From assembly GCF_029968035.1 (NCBI RefSeq), contig NZ_JASCIQ010000021.1, positions 81,044-145,043 of the forward strand: a DNA stretch of 64,000 bases. Reading direction: 5' to 3'. This document shows, piece by piece, positions 16,412 to 25,374 of this stretch; within the stretch, counting starts at the first letter, position 1; each line of letters starts with the position of its first letter. The position numbers were made by a program, and so were the translations under genes. Below the pieces are notes generated by a model. It saw nothing but the letters and a program-made list of their open reading frames with translations, was not told the DNA's origin and did not search any database. Origin of the DNA: Streptomyces cavernicola (GTDB lineage Bacteria > Actinomycetota > Actinomycetes > Streptomycetales > Streptomycetaceae).

Positions 16412-17137
16412 CTATCCGGCTTCGTCTAGGAGGCGGGCCGGGTCGAGGACGGTGATGCGGCCGCGGGCGAGGCGGAGCAGGCCGCGGTCGGCGAAGTCGT
16501 GCAGGACCTTGGTGGTGGTTTCGCGGGAGGTGCCGGCCAGGGCGGCCAACTGCTCGTGGGTGAGGGCGATCTGCGGGTGGCGGGGGCCAGGGCGGAACTT
16601 GCCGGCGGAGGTGTCGGTGCGGGTGGCGAGGGTGGTCAGGGTGGTGGCGATGCGCTGGGGCACGGACTTGAAGACGCTGTCGGAGAGGCGTTGTTCGAGG
16701 TCGGCCAGGCGGCGGCCGAGGATCTCGGTGATGCGGGCGGCGATCCGGGCGTCGGACAGCAGGAACTTGTGGACGTCGGCGCGGCTCATGACGCAGACGG
16801 TGACGTCGTCGAGGGCTTCGGCGTAGTTGTCGTACATACGCTGACCGAGCAGGGCCATTTCGCCGAAGATCGTGCCGGGGCTGATGATCGCGCAGGTCAG
16901 GGCGCGGCCTTCGGCGGAGACGCGGAAGATGCGGACCCGGCCGCGTTTGAGGATGAACAGCACTTCGGACGGCTGGGCGGGGGAGTGGAGGATCTCTCCG
17001 GCTGTGTAGGTCTTCATCGGGGCCGCGGCGGCGATGGCGTCCATCTCCTGCTCGGAGAGGTCGCGGAAGATGTCGACCTCGGAGATGCACCAGGTGCGGT
17101 CGGGGGCGTCCGTGCCGCTGTCGTGGTCGTCGGCCAT
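16412..17137 (-). CDS. Crp/Fnr family transcriptional regulator
   Basis: About 241 residues. An N-terminal cyclic-nucleotide-type beta-barrel (PSEVLFILKRGRVRIFR, GTIFGEMALLGQ) is followed by a dimerisation helix and a C-terminal Crp winged helix with HEQLAALAGTSRETTTKVL. No N-terminal Cys cluster is present, so it is not an FNR-type iron-sulfur sensor. ATG 17137 has a GGAG site; an alternative ATG at 17329 overlaps the upstream stop (ATGA) and would add a 64-residue Pro/Gly-rich extension. It closes the minus-strand radical SAM cluster, and two near-identical Crp-type boxes (17888-17903, 20868-20883) lie in that cluster. Confidence 0.88.
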   Translation of the reverse strand: MADDHDSGTDAPDRTWCISEVDIFRDLSEQEMDAIAAAAPMKTYTAGEILHSPAQPSEVLFILKRGRVRIFRVSAEGRALTCAIISPGTIFGEMALLGQRMYDNYAEALDDVTVCVMSRADVHKFLLSDARIAARITEILGRRLADLEQRLSDSVFKSVPQRIATTLTTLATRTDTSAGKFRPGPRHPQIALTHEQLAALAGTSRETTTKVLHDFADRGLLRLARGRITVLDPARLLDEAG

Positions 17138-17325
17138 GTGGTGGATCTCCTCGCGTCGCCCCGGGGCCCAGGGCGGTGGTGCGGCGCCCCAGGCGGGGGC
17201 GCCCAGTGAGCCGGTGTTCTCGGCCAGACAGTAGGTCACCGCCCCGCCGTCGGGGGTGCTGCCGTGCGTCGGCGGGTTCTCGGGCGGGGCGGTCGGGTTG
17301 CCGTCGGGTGCGTCGGGTATCGGTG

Positions 17326-17814
17326 TCATCGCCGGGACGTGCCCTGGCTGTGCTTGCCGGTCATCTGGGCGATGCGGGAGTAGGCCAGGCCCGCGAGCAG
17401 GCCGAAGACGAGGTGGGCACCGAGGCTGGAGCTGGTGACGTCGTTCCACTCGAACACCGGCATGCCCATGTTCGCGGGCATGACCCACAGGGCGCCGAGT
17501 ACCCACCACACGGCCCCGTACCCGAGCCCGAGGATGACGGCAGGCCCCGACCTCTGCGCGTACCGGCCGAGGAGGACGCCGAAGCCGGCGCCGGCGAAGA
17601 GGGCGATGCCGAGGTGGATGATCCAGCCGGCGAGGGCGTTGGTGGAGCCGAGCAGGCCCGCGACCATGGTGATCATCGCGGTGTCCGTCATCGGGCGGGA
17701 CACCGACATCCAGATGCCCATCCCGACACCGCCGACCAGGCCGGCCGCCGCGCCGTGGAGGGCGTGGAGCGGGATGGTCGCGGTGTGCGGGGAAACGTGC
17801 ACGGTGCTGGCCAT
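17326..17814 (-). CDS. Four-helix membrane protein, function unknown
   Basis: A 162-residue integral membrane protein with about four hydrophobic helices (near residues 18-40, 55-80, 90-112 and 130-150), rich in Gly/Ala/Met. A conserved-looking ALWVMPANMGMPVFEW segment lies between helices 3 and 4. I do not recognise a named family with confidence; it resembles small membrane proteins found beside redox regulators. It lies between the methyltransferase and the Crp-type regulator. Its stop overlaps an in-frame ATG of the regulator's open frame, and a Crp-type box lies 74-90 bp upstream. Confidence 0.8.
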   Translation of the reverse strand: MASTVHVSPHTATIPLHALHGAAAGLVGGVGMGIWMSVSRPMTDTAMITMVAGLLGSTNALAGWIIHLGIALFAGAGFGVLLGRYAQRSGPAVILGLGYGAVWWVLGALWVMPANMGMPVFEWNDVTSSSLGAHLVFGLLAGLAYSRIAQMTGKHSQGTSRR

Positions 17815-17887
17815 GACGGTGAACTCCTCTCCTTGCTGGTCGTTCTGCGTTCGCTTGTGACGCTATGGCGGTGGACCGGGGCACGTA

Positions 17888-17903
17888 TGTGAGGGCGCTT
17901 ACC
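17888..17903. promoter_or_regulatory. Crp-type box A (TGTGA-N6-TTACC)
   Basis: TGTGA-GGGCGC-TTACC, matching the TGTGA-N6-TCACA pattern of Crp regulators at 8 of 10 positions. It lies upstream of the four-helix membrane protein and the Crp-type gene itself. It nearly equals box B at 20868. Confidence 0.6.
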
Positions 17904-17926
17904 TACGGGCCGGTAGGCAGTGGGTG

Positions 17927-18718
17927 TCAGGGTGTCTTTTCGGCGATCAGCAGGGCGTAGCCGAGCGTGCCGTCGGCGACGGCGGCACGTGCTGCGGCGA
18001 GGACGGCGGGGGCGGCGTCCAGGTCCACTCCTGCCTCGGCGAGCCGCCCCGCGGAGGTCATGCGCAGCAGGTTCAGGCGGGCCTCGACCTGGTCGATCAT
18101 GCGGAGCATGGCCTGGTCGTGGCGTTCGGTACGCACCGTACGGAGCCCGGATTCGGCGAGGATCTCCGCGTACTCCTCCAGGGGCCGGGCGTCGGCGATG
18201 CAGGCGATCCGTGCGGTCAGGCCGGTCAGTTCGGGCGGGAGCCGGTCCGGGTGGGCGGTGACGTCGGTGATGCCGAGGCGGCCGCCGGGTTTCAGGACGC
18301 GGGCGAACTCGGCGGCCGCGCGGGCCTTGTCGGGGAAGGTGCACAGGGCGCATTCGCACACCGCCGCCTCGAACACGTCCTCCGCGTAAGGAAGTTGCTC
18401 GGCGTCGCCGGTCGTGAAGACCGCCCACGCGGAGAGCCCGGCGGCCTCGGTGGCGCCCCGCGCGAGGGCGGTGTTGGCGGGCGCGTAGTCGACGCCGTCG
18501 ACGCGTACGCCGTAGGCGTTGGCGAGGAGCAGGGCGGTGGTGCCGCGGCCGGAGGCCACATCGAGCACGCGGGCGCCCTCGGCCAGGCCCAGGCCGTCGG
18601 CGAGACGCCGGGTCAGGGCCGCGCCACCGGGGTGGTAGGAGTCGCCGAGCAGCAGGGTGACGACGTCGGAGGAGTAGGCGGCGGCGCAGCACGCCTTGAG
18701 GTCGTCTTCGGCGTTCAC
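17927..18718 (-). CDS. Class I SAM-dependent methyltransferase of the radical SAM cluster
   Basis: A 263-residue methyltransferase. The SAM-binding motif I is VLDVASGRGTTAL, with the acidic residue of motif II in VDGVDYAP and motif IV as ECALCTFPDK. A Cys pair at residues 10-11 and the Cys-rich CECALC are unusual and could bind a metal or a thiol substrate, as in arsenite-type methyltransferases, but the ArsM Cys pattern is not complete. GTG 18718 overlaps the stop of the radical SAM gene (GTGA), so the two are translationally coupled. It probably modifies the same substrate or product as the radical SAM protein; inferred. Confidence 0.85.
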   Translation of the reverse strand: MNAEDDLKACCAAAYSSDVVTLLLGDSYHPGGAALTRRLADGLGLAEGARVLDVASGRGTTALLLANAYGVRVDGVDYAPANTALARGATEAAGLSAWAVFTTGDAEQLPYAEDVFEAAVCECALCTFPDKARAAAEFARVLKPGGRLGITDVTAHPDRLPPELTGLTARIACIADARPLEEYAEILAESGLRTVRTERHDQAMLRMIDQVEARLNLLRMTSAGRLAEAGVDLDAAPAVLAAARAAVADGTLGYALLIAEKTP

Positions 18719-20313
18719 CGTGAACTCCCGTCCCTGCGCTCGGTCTTGGAGCCGTACGGCGTGGTGGTCAGCCGGTCTTGGATGCGCAAGGCATTGGGGG
18801 CCACGTCGGCGACGGGCACTCCGGACTGCTCGGCGCGAACCTGTTCGCGGTAGCCGACGGAGTTGTACGCGCAGAACGGGATGAGCCGGCCGTCGGGCGT
18901 GATCTCCTCGACGCAGCACTTCATCAGCTGCTTGACGTTGAGCGTGTACGGGTCCTGGAAGTCCTGCACGACGACCATGAACGCCTTGTCGTTCAGCTGC
19001 TTCACGGCCTCGGGCAGGTCGATGCCGCACGCGCCAGCGCAGTCCAGTGCCTCGGCGGTCGTGCGCAGCTTCTCTTCAGTGGTCTCCGTGCCCATGAACG
19101 CGGAGGCGGACCACAGCTTCTCCAGGGCCTCGCGGATCCCGGCGTCGGGCATGACGCGGTTGGTGACGTAGTCGAGGTGGTCCTCGACGTTCAGCAGCCG
19201 GGGGATGGGGACGACGGTGCGGTTGCCGGGTTCGCCGTCCACGAGCAGGTAGGTGATGGAGCGGCAGGTCGGGAAGCAGCACGGTACGGGGAAGAAGTCG
19301 CCCTTCTGGAACCACTTCGGGCGCTGCTCGTTGATGAGCCGGATCACGTCGGGGTTGGTGAGCCGGTCCAGCGGGTCGAACGGCACGTGCCGACCGGAGT
19401 GCGTGACCGGCTGGAACGCCACCGACCGTACGGCGGGGTGGTCGATGCCGTACTCGATGATCGCCCCCAACTCGTGCTCGTTCAGGCCACGTTCGACGGC
19501 GGCGACGAGCGTGACGGTCAGGCCGTGATCGGCACAGTTGTCGAGCGCGCGCTGTTTGAACGTACGCAGGTCACGGCCGCGGATCTCCCGGTGGGTGCGC
19601 TCGTCGAAGCCGTCGAACTGCAGGTAGACGTTGACCGACTTGCCCGGCACCTGGTTGCGTCGGCCGAGTTCGGCGACGAAGTTCTGGTCGGTGGCCAGGC
19701 GGATGCCGTTGGTGTTCAGGTTGACGTTGTTGATCGGCCTGGCCTGGGCGAGGTCGATGAAGTCGAGGATGTGCCTGTGGATGGTGGGCTCGCCGCCGGA
19801 GAACATCACCACCTCCGCCTCGCCCTCGGACTCCACGAAGACGTCGAGCATTCGCTCGCACTGCTCGTGCGTGATCGAGTAGCCTCCCCCACTCTCGGCT
19901 TCGCTCGAGCGGGAGGTGCCCCCAGCCTGGTGGCCGGAGTCGGCGAAGCAGATCGGGCAGTCGAGGTTGCAGCCGGTGTTGACCTCGACGATGCCGAGGC
20001 AGGCGTGCTGCTTGTGCTCGGGGCAGAGCCCGCAGTCCGACGGGCAGCCGTCCTTCACCTCGGTCTGGAACGTCAGCGGGATCGTGCCGGGCTTGTTGAA
20101 CCGTGAGGAGGCCAGATACTCCTCGGCGTCCCCGTACACCAGGGCCTCGAACTCGCCGTGCTCGCGGCAGCGTTTACGCAGGTACACCTTGTTCTCGCGG
20201 ATGTTGACCTGTGCGTCGACGGGCGTCTTGCACATCGGGCAGATCGACTTGGTGAACTCCACGAACACCTCGTCACGGTCCGTTTTGCGCCGCGGCGCCG
20301 GGGTTTGCGTCAT
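18715..20313 (-). CDS. Multi-cluster radical SAM protein, COG1964/Tes-like
   Basis: A 532-residue radical SAM protein. The N-terminal rubredoxin-like CPMC (Cys25, Cys28) pairs with KRCREHG (Cys49), then come an extra Cys set CPSDCGLCPEHKQHAC (90-105), the radical SAM CNLDCPIC (115-122), SGGEPT (172-177), and a C-terminal Cys domain (345, 346, 350, 425, 429, 466, 467, 481). This order matches COG1964, the family of archaeal tetraether synthase Tes, as I recall with one rubredoxin-like iron and three [4Fe-4S] clusters. Tes joins lipid chains by forming C-C bonds; whether this protein does so is unknown. Residues 130-143 (GGTSRSSEAESGGG) come from a repeat inserted in frame. Coupled to the methyltransferase by GTGA. 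Confidence 0.88.
   Translation of the reverse strand: MTQTPAPRRKTDRDEVFVEFTKSICPMCKTPVDAQVNIRENKVYLRKRCREHGEFEALVYGDAEEYLASSRFNKPGTIPLTFQTEVKDGCPSDCGLCPEHKQHACLGIVEVNTGCNLDCPICFADSGHQAGGTSRSSEAESGGGYSITHEQCERMLDVFVESEGEAEVVMFSGGEPTIHRHILDFIDLAQARPINNVNLNTNGIRLATDQNFVAELGRRNQVPGKSVNVYLQFDGFDERTHREIRGRDLRTFKQRALDNCADHGLTVTLVAAVERGLNEHELGAIIEYGIDHPAVRSVAFQPVTHSGRHVPFDPLDRLTNPDVIRLINEQRPKWFQKGDFFPVPCCFPTCRSITYLLVDGEPGNRTVVPIPRLLNVEDHLDYVTNRVMPDAGIREALEKLWSASAFMGTETTEEKLRTTAEALDCAGACGIDLPEAVKQLNDKAFMVVVQDFQDPYTLNVKQLMKCCVEEITPDGRLIPFCAYNSVGYREQVRAEQSGVPVADVAPNALRIQDRLTTTPYGSKTERRDGSSR
19883..19926. repeat. Palindromic streptomycete repeat inserted inside the radical SAM gene
   Basis: CCTCCCCCACTC and GGGAGGTGCCCCC flank a CTCGGCTTCGCTCGAG core, an imperfect hairpin of a type I recall as dispersed in Streptomyces genomes. 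Here it lies within the coding sequence, keeps the frame, and adds about 14 Gly/Ser-rich residues just after the cluster-binding loop. Confidence 0.65.
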
Positions 20314-20373
20314 CTCGCGGTTCCTCGCAGTTTCTCGAAGGGGGAGGTGTGGCCGGTCAGTAACGGTGTGCGT

Positions 20374-20832
20374 CTACGGGGTGGGGACATCGCGGCCCGC
20401 CTCCGCCCCGCCCGTCGGCCCCCGGGTGGCCGCCGTCCTGCGGGCCGTGCGCAGCAGCAGTACGGCGTACAGCAAGGCCAGGGCGTCCTGGACGAGGACC
20501 GGCCAACTCAGTTGCTGGGTCAGGTAGTTGCCGAAGCAGCCGCAGTTGTCGACCGTCAGGCCCCGTGCGTACGCCTGCACGGCAAGGCCCGACCACATCA
20601 GCGACACGGCCGCGTACACCCACACCGGGACGATCGCTGTCGACCGGGGACGGGCCAGGAACCACGCTCCGCACACCAGCTCACCCGCGATCAGCAGCGC
20701 GGCGAGCACGCCGGCCGGGGCGCCGTGGACCAGGCCGTAGGCACCGAGAACGGCCGGCATGTCGGTGACGGAGGCCACCTGGCCGACGGCCATCGCCGTG
20801 CAGACCGTGCCGAGGACGAGACGGAGCACCAT
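20374..20832 (-). CDS. MauE/DoxX-like redox membrane protein
   Basis: A 152-residue membrane protein with four hydrophobic helices and the motif VDNCGCFGNYL between helices 3 and 4, the GCFG signature of MauE/DoxX-type proteins. Members are linked to thiol/disulfide redox reactions at the membrane. It could supply or shuttle electrons for the multi-cluster radical SAM enzyme encoded 60 bp downstream; this is inferred from context. A Crp-type box (20868-20883) lies 36 bp upstream of ATG 20832, so a promoter probably starts here. Confidence 0.85.
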   Translation of the reverse strand: MVLRLVLGTVCTAMAVGQVASVTDMPAVLGAYGLVHGAPAGVLAALLIAGELVCGAWFLARPRSTAIVPVWVYAAVSLMWSGLAVQAYARGLTVDNCGCFGNYLTQQLSWPVLVQDALALLYAVLLLRTARRTAATRGPTGGAEAGRDVPTP

Positions 20833-20867
20833 GTGCGTGACGCTACGGGCGACGCGGCGGTCCGATC

Positions 20868-20883
20868 TGTAAGCGCGCTCACC
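20868..20883. promoter_or_regulatory. Crp-type box B (GGTGA-N6-TTACA on minus strand)
   Basis: Plus strand TGTAA-GCGCGC-TCACC. Its core GTGA-GCGCGC-TTAC on the minus strand differs from box A by one base. It is positioned just upstream of the mauE-like start, suggesting direct control by the Crp-type regulator at 16412-17137. Confidence 0.6.
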
Positions 20884-20901
20884 GAACCGGGCGCCGATCC
20901 C

Positions 20902-21483
20902 TCACCGGTGTGGCCGGGCGCGGCGTTCGGCCTCGGCCCTGACCGAGGCGAGCGCGTCGGCGACGGCAGCCTCCCAGCGCGCGGCCACCGCCCCGCCCCA
21001 CCACTGCCCGAGCCGCCACAGGTCGGTGCCCAGCTCACCTTCGTACACGAGCCGCGTCCCCGCCCCGGCATCCGCAAGGACGAAGGACTCGGTGACGTGC
21101 GGCACGGGTCCGCGCACCAGGCGGAAGTCGATCCGCTCGGGCCGGGTGAAGCGCACCGTCTCCACGGTCACCGCTCGCAGCCGTCCGCCGGCGATCGGTG
21201 TGAAGTGCTCGGCGAGCACCAGGTCGCTGCCGCGCTCGAGCACGCTCAGCTTCTCGCGCATCGTCCGCGGCGTACGGCCCAGATACGGGCCCGCCACCAC
21301 GTCGAACACCGTCTCCCGCGGTGCGTCGATGTCGACGCTCTGCGGGCCCAGCGGCCGCGTTCGGCGCCCCACACCGACATCGACGGGAACGGCACCGGTC
21401 ACAAGCCCCAGGTAACCGGCGGCCAGGACACCACCAGTACCCACGGCCCAGCCCATGCCTCGCAGCACGCGCGCGGCGCTCAC
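20902..21483 (-). CDS. SRPBCC family protein with N-terminal membrane anchor
   Basis: About 193 residues from GTG 21483, which overlaps the DUF427 stop (GTGA). A hydrophobic N-terminal helix (GWAVGTGGVLAAGYLGLVTG) is followed by a START/SRPBCC-like fold: SVDIDAPRETVFDVVAGPYL, a central GSDLVLAEHF, and the terminal helix WRLGQWWGGAVAARWEAAV. SRPBCC proteins bind hydrophobic ligands, so a membrane-tethered lipid-binding role beside a Tes-like radical SAM enzyme is an attractive but unproven idea. Confidence 0.82.
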   Translation of the reverse strand: MSAARVLRGMGWAVGTGGVLAAGYLGLVTGAVPVDVGVGRRTRPLGPQSVDIDAPRETVFDVVAGPYLGRTPRTMREKLSVLERGSDLVLAEHFTPIAGGRLRAVTVETVRFTRPERIDFRLVRGPVPHVTESFVLADAGAGTRLVYEGELGTDLWRLGQWWGGAVAARWEAAVADALASVRAEAERRARPHR

Positions 21484-21749
21484 TGCTTCACCTGCGGGGC
21501 GGCTTCTTCGACGACGACACCGTTGCCGAAGGCGACGTGATGCTTGATCCTCCGGGCGAGTGGGCTCGGGTGCGGGTAGTACCAGGCCGCGTTCCTGTCG
21601 GTCTGCCCGCCCGCGGTCACGCTGTAGTAGCGGGCGAGGCCTTTCCAGAAGCACAGCGACCTGGCGCGGCTCTGGGTGAAGTGCTCAGGATCCCTGGCTA
21701 TGTCCATGAATTCGGAGTCGTCGACTTCCGTCGGGCGTTCCTGGTTCAT
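21480..21749 (-). CDS. DUF427-type small protein
   Basis: An 89-residue protein containing CFWKGLARYYSV and AAWYYPHPSPLARRIKHHVAFGNGVVVEE, the core of DUF427. It is short and lacks the usual N-terminal beta-strand segment of longer members. It is the first gene of the minus-strand radical SAM cluster and overlaps the SRPBCC gene by 4 bp. Function unknown. Confidence 0.8.
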   Translation of the reverse strand: MNQERPTEVDDSEFMDIARDPEHFTQSRARSLCFWKGLARYYSVTAGGQTDRNAAWYYPHPSPLARRIKHHVAFGNGVVVEEAAPQVKQ

Positions 21750-21892
21750 AAGCGGATCTTCCTCTCTTCTTTGTCCGCATGCGCGTTGGGTTCCGGAGAC
21801 CACGACTGGGTGGTGGTAACGCGCTTCTTCTTGCTCGTCGGGCATGGAGTCAATTCGCCTACACGCCTGGGGCCGGGGCTCGCTGCCACCTG

Positions 21893-22186
21893 CTACTGGG
21901 GCCGGCTGATGCGGCGCAGTTCGCGTCGAAGACCCACGCTCTTGACCAGGGACCACACTCCGAACGCCAGGGTGCCCAGCCCGGCGAGCGCCAATGCCCA
22001 GCCGAATGCGCCTTGCGTCGTCCCGTAGCTGGCACCGCCGACAGTCAGGACTACGCCGAAGATCAGACACTGCACGAAAGCCCGAGTGCGGTTGTGGATG
22101 TGGATGCTGAGCACCCGCTGCGCATGGTTGAGATGCGGGCCCAGGGATGTACGTGGGTCACCGCTGGACAACCAGCCCACGTGCAT
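21893..22186 (-). CDS. Small two-helix membrane protein, hypothetical
   Basis: About 97 residues with two hydrophobic segments (FVQCLIFGVVLTVGGASYG and ALALAGLGTLAFGVWSLV) and a basic C-terminal tail LRRELRRISRPQ. The start is uncertain: ATG 22186 lacks a good ribosome site, and the frame extends to 22279. No family recognised. It lies upstream of the DUF427 gene on the same strand but is separated by 143 bp, so operon membership is doubtful. Confidence 0.5.
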   Translation of the reverse strand: MHVGWLSSGDPRTSLGPHLNHAQRVLSIHIHNRTRAFVQCLIFGVVLTVGGASYGTTQGAFGWALALAGLGTLAFGVWSLVKSVGLRRELRRISRPQ

Positions 22187-22309
22187 TTTGGGAAGGGGTT
22201 GTTCTGTCCGGTCTGGAGAGGGCGGCTGTGAGTGAAGCTGCCGTGACGGGTCTTGCGGACGGGATCCATCTGGCCACATGTGTCAACCCACCATCCTGGC
22301 ACGAATGAC

Positions 22310-22800
22310 TCGTCCGGCAGCAGGCATCAGGTGACTGGTGGAGCAGGGCGAAGGTCTGCTCGACGACGTATCGGAGCTTGCCCAGTCCCTTGATGTTCGG
22401 GGAACCCTTGCAAGAGATCACCGGCAGGATTCGGTGGCGTCGCAGTTAGCCGCGCACAGCCTTGGAATCGTGCGCCTCGTCGCCGAGCAGGGAGTCGAGT
22501 CGACAGCACGGGTGGCCGACCCGTCCGGACACGGGCGGGATGCCGTCGACCAGGTGGAGGGTCTGGGTGATGTCGTTGACGTTAGCGGCCGTCATGATGA
22601 CGTGCAGCGGGATGCCCTTCCCGTCACAGATCAGGTGGTGCTTGCTGCCCGTCTTCCACCGATCGACCGGCGACGGACCGGTCGCGGCTCCCTCTTTTTG
22701 GCGCGGATGTGGGAGCCGTCCACGTACACACGGGCCCAGTGGAGTTCGCCTGCCGCGTTCAGCTCGGCGAGCAGAGCGCGGTGCAGCTTCTGAAGAGCTC
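22310..22800 (-). pseudogene. IS5-family transposase, multiply frameshifted
   Basis: Pieces of one transposase appear in three frames: VYVDGSHIRAKK, then TGSKHHLICDGKGIPLHVI, DSLLGDEAHDSKAVRG and KGSPNIKGLGKLRYVVEQ, ending with the FALLHQ region. The DDE order is recognisable, but at least two frameshifts and a lost C terminus make it inactive. No clear terminal repeats remain. Confidence 0.8.
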
Positions 22801-22809
22801 TCTTGTGAC

Positions 22810-23350
22810 GCCGACGTCAGGAGGACCGTCTTTCCTCCACGACCGATCGCCTCTTCACCGGCTGGGAGAACTTCACGCTGAGCCAGATCGGATTCGCTGA
22901 CTGGTTGTTCAGGCTTGTGCTCGGGGTTGGTCTGCGGGCTCCCGCGCCGCTGGCACGTTGGGCAACGGGGTGTTGGATGCTCGCCACCCGGCGGCTGACG
23001 CGCGTTCGACCCTCCGGACGTAGTCGTCTGCTTCATGTTGGGTCAGCGCCTCTCGGTCGGCCAAGTGCCTCAGACGCTCTGCGTCCAGCATGGGAGGCGA
23101 CTCGATGACGAGCCTGTGGAGGCTCGCGAAGTCCGGCCCATGGGTGGCCGCGTTGCCACGGCAGGTCTCCGCCTTTCTGTCGTCCGATTGAGGGTGAGCT
23201 GTGCGGATCCAGCCAGTCATGCTGTGATCCCACGCCGAGCGCACCCGCAACCTGTACGCGGGGCCGATCGACGATTACCCGCCTGAAAGCCCGGCAATCG
23301 GCCGCCGGACTGGCCTCGCCGGCATGGGGCAAATGGAAACTCGCCGCCCT
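22810..23350. other. Decayed intergenic sequence
   Basis: No intact gene. A minus-strand frame at 22909-23250 contains a charged helical stretch (LDAERLRHLADREALTQHEA) that may be the C-terminal remnant of an unidentified protein, but no family is recognisable. Confidence 0.35.
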
Positions 23351-23359
23351 CTGGCAGAT

Positions 23360-23790
23360 GCGCCGCTCCTGAAAGACCCCAGTTGACGAGCGATCAGTGC
23401 CGACGGGATGCCCCGGACATTGTCCGCGCGGTCGAATCTTCCCCGTGCGGATTCGCATGCTGCGAGGATGACCAGCCGGACACCTCTCAAGTCGGCCTCC
23501 AGGAAGTCGTACGCGAAGACCCCACCGTCGCCGTCCTGGTCCGCCACCGGATGCCGGTTGCTGTTTGCGTCTGCTTCGTCGAGATCCCGGCCCTGTCCGG
23601 TCACGGCGAGCAGTACGGCCCCACCGCTCACGACCGCAGAGAGGAACCAGGTCAACAGCACCGTTCGGTCGTCCAGCAGTTCATGTACTTTCGCCCAGGG
23701 GCGCTGGTAGTCGATGAGGCGTGTTGAGCGGCTGCGCAGTTCGTCGTCGATGAAGGACGAGATGCGCCATCGCAGGTTCCGGACGATTTC
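23360..23790 (-). pseudogene. CHAT-domain (caspase-like) protein remnant
   Basis: The minus strand reads HELLDDRTVLLTWFL, then VRLVILAACESARGRF and DNVRGIPSALIARQLG. This is the order of strands around the catalytic Cys of CHAT proteases, with Cys in ACESA. The conserved catalytic His segment (normally LHLACHG-like) is not visible, the upstream TPR-type repeats are missing, and the frame decays on both sides. Gene debris rather than a working protease. Confidence 0.55.
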
Positions 23791-24132
23791 CGTGTGGTTG
23801 TGACCGTTCGGACGGTGGTCGGCGTCGAGCACGTTCAGCAGGTTCGGTGACGACCCGCCGGCAGCGGCCGGCTTCTCGAGGTCGCGCAGCCTGCCGATGA
23901 AGTGCTGGATGTGCCCCGGGCGAAAGCAGGGGACGGGCTGGGGCAGAGCACTCCCATGTGGCCCTGCACGCCGAGCTCCGACAGCTTGGCGAGTAGCGGG
24001 TTGTCCGACCACCAGCTGTGCGCGGTGAAATCGCCCTTCGCGGGGTCGACGGCGTGGCTTCGTCAACGCACTTCCGTCTGAGACAAGTTGAAGGGTTCCT
24101 GGCGTACCCAATTGGTGTAGATCTCTCATCCG
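23791..24132. other. No recognisable gene
   Basis: Stretch between the CHAT and integrase remnants. The open frames present are not supported by any motif or start signal I can identify. Confidence 0.35.
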
Positions 24133-24290
24133 ATGACCGGCGTTACAACCACAGATGTACCCAACGGTTCCGCTCGTCTGGTGCTGCTCGACGGTGTATC
24201 GCTTCTGCATCCCGAAGACGCGGCCTTCGAGGCGATGCTGGAGGGCTGGGCCAGTTCCCGCTTCACCTCAGGAACACGACAGCCCGGACC
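24133..24290 (+). pseudogene. Tyrosine recombinase (integrase) N-terminal remnant
   Basis: The phrase LLHPEDAAFEAMLEGW resembles the N-terminal segment of streptomycete phage-type integrases (HPEDAVFEAMLEGWRRQQ...). After EGW the similarity stops and the catalytic domain is absent. With the excisionase relic at 31719 and the transposase relics nearby, it suggests an old integrative element once entered this region. Confidence 0.5.
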
Positions 24291-24321
24291 AGTAGCCGTC
24301 CGCAAGGCCCTGGGCGACGGG

Positions 24322-25370
<1,049 letters not shown>

Positions 25371-25374
<4 letters not shown>

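Noticed and set aside
23360..23790. CHAT protease as a defence system
   Set aside because: No catalytic His segment, no partner gene and decayed frame; only a remnant.
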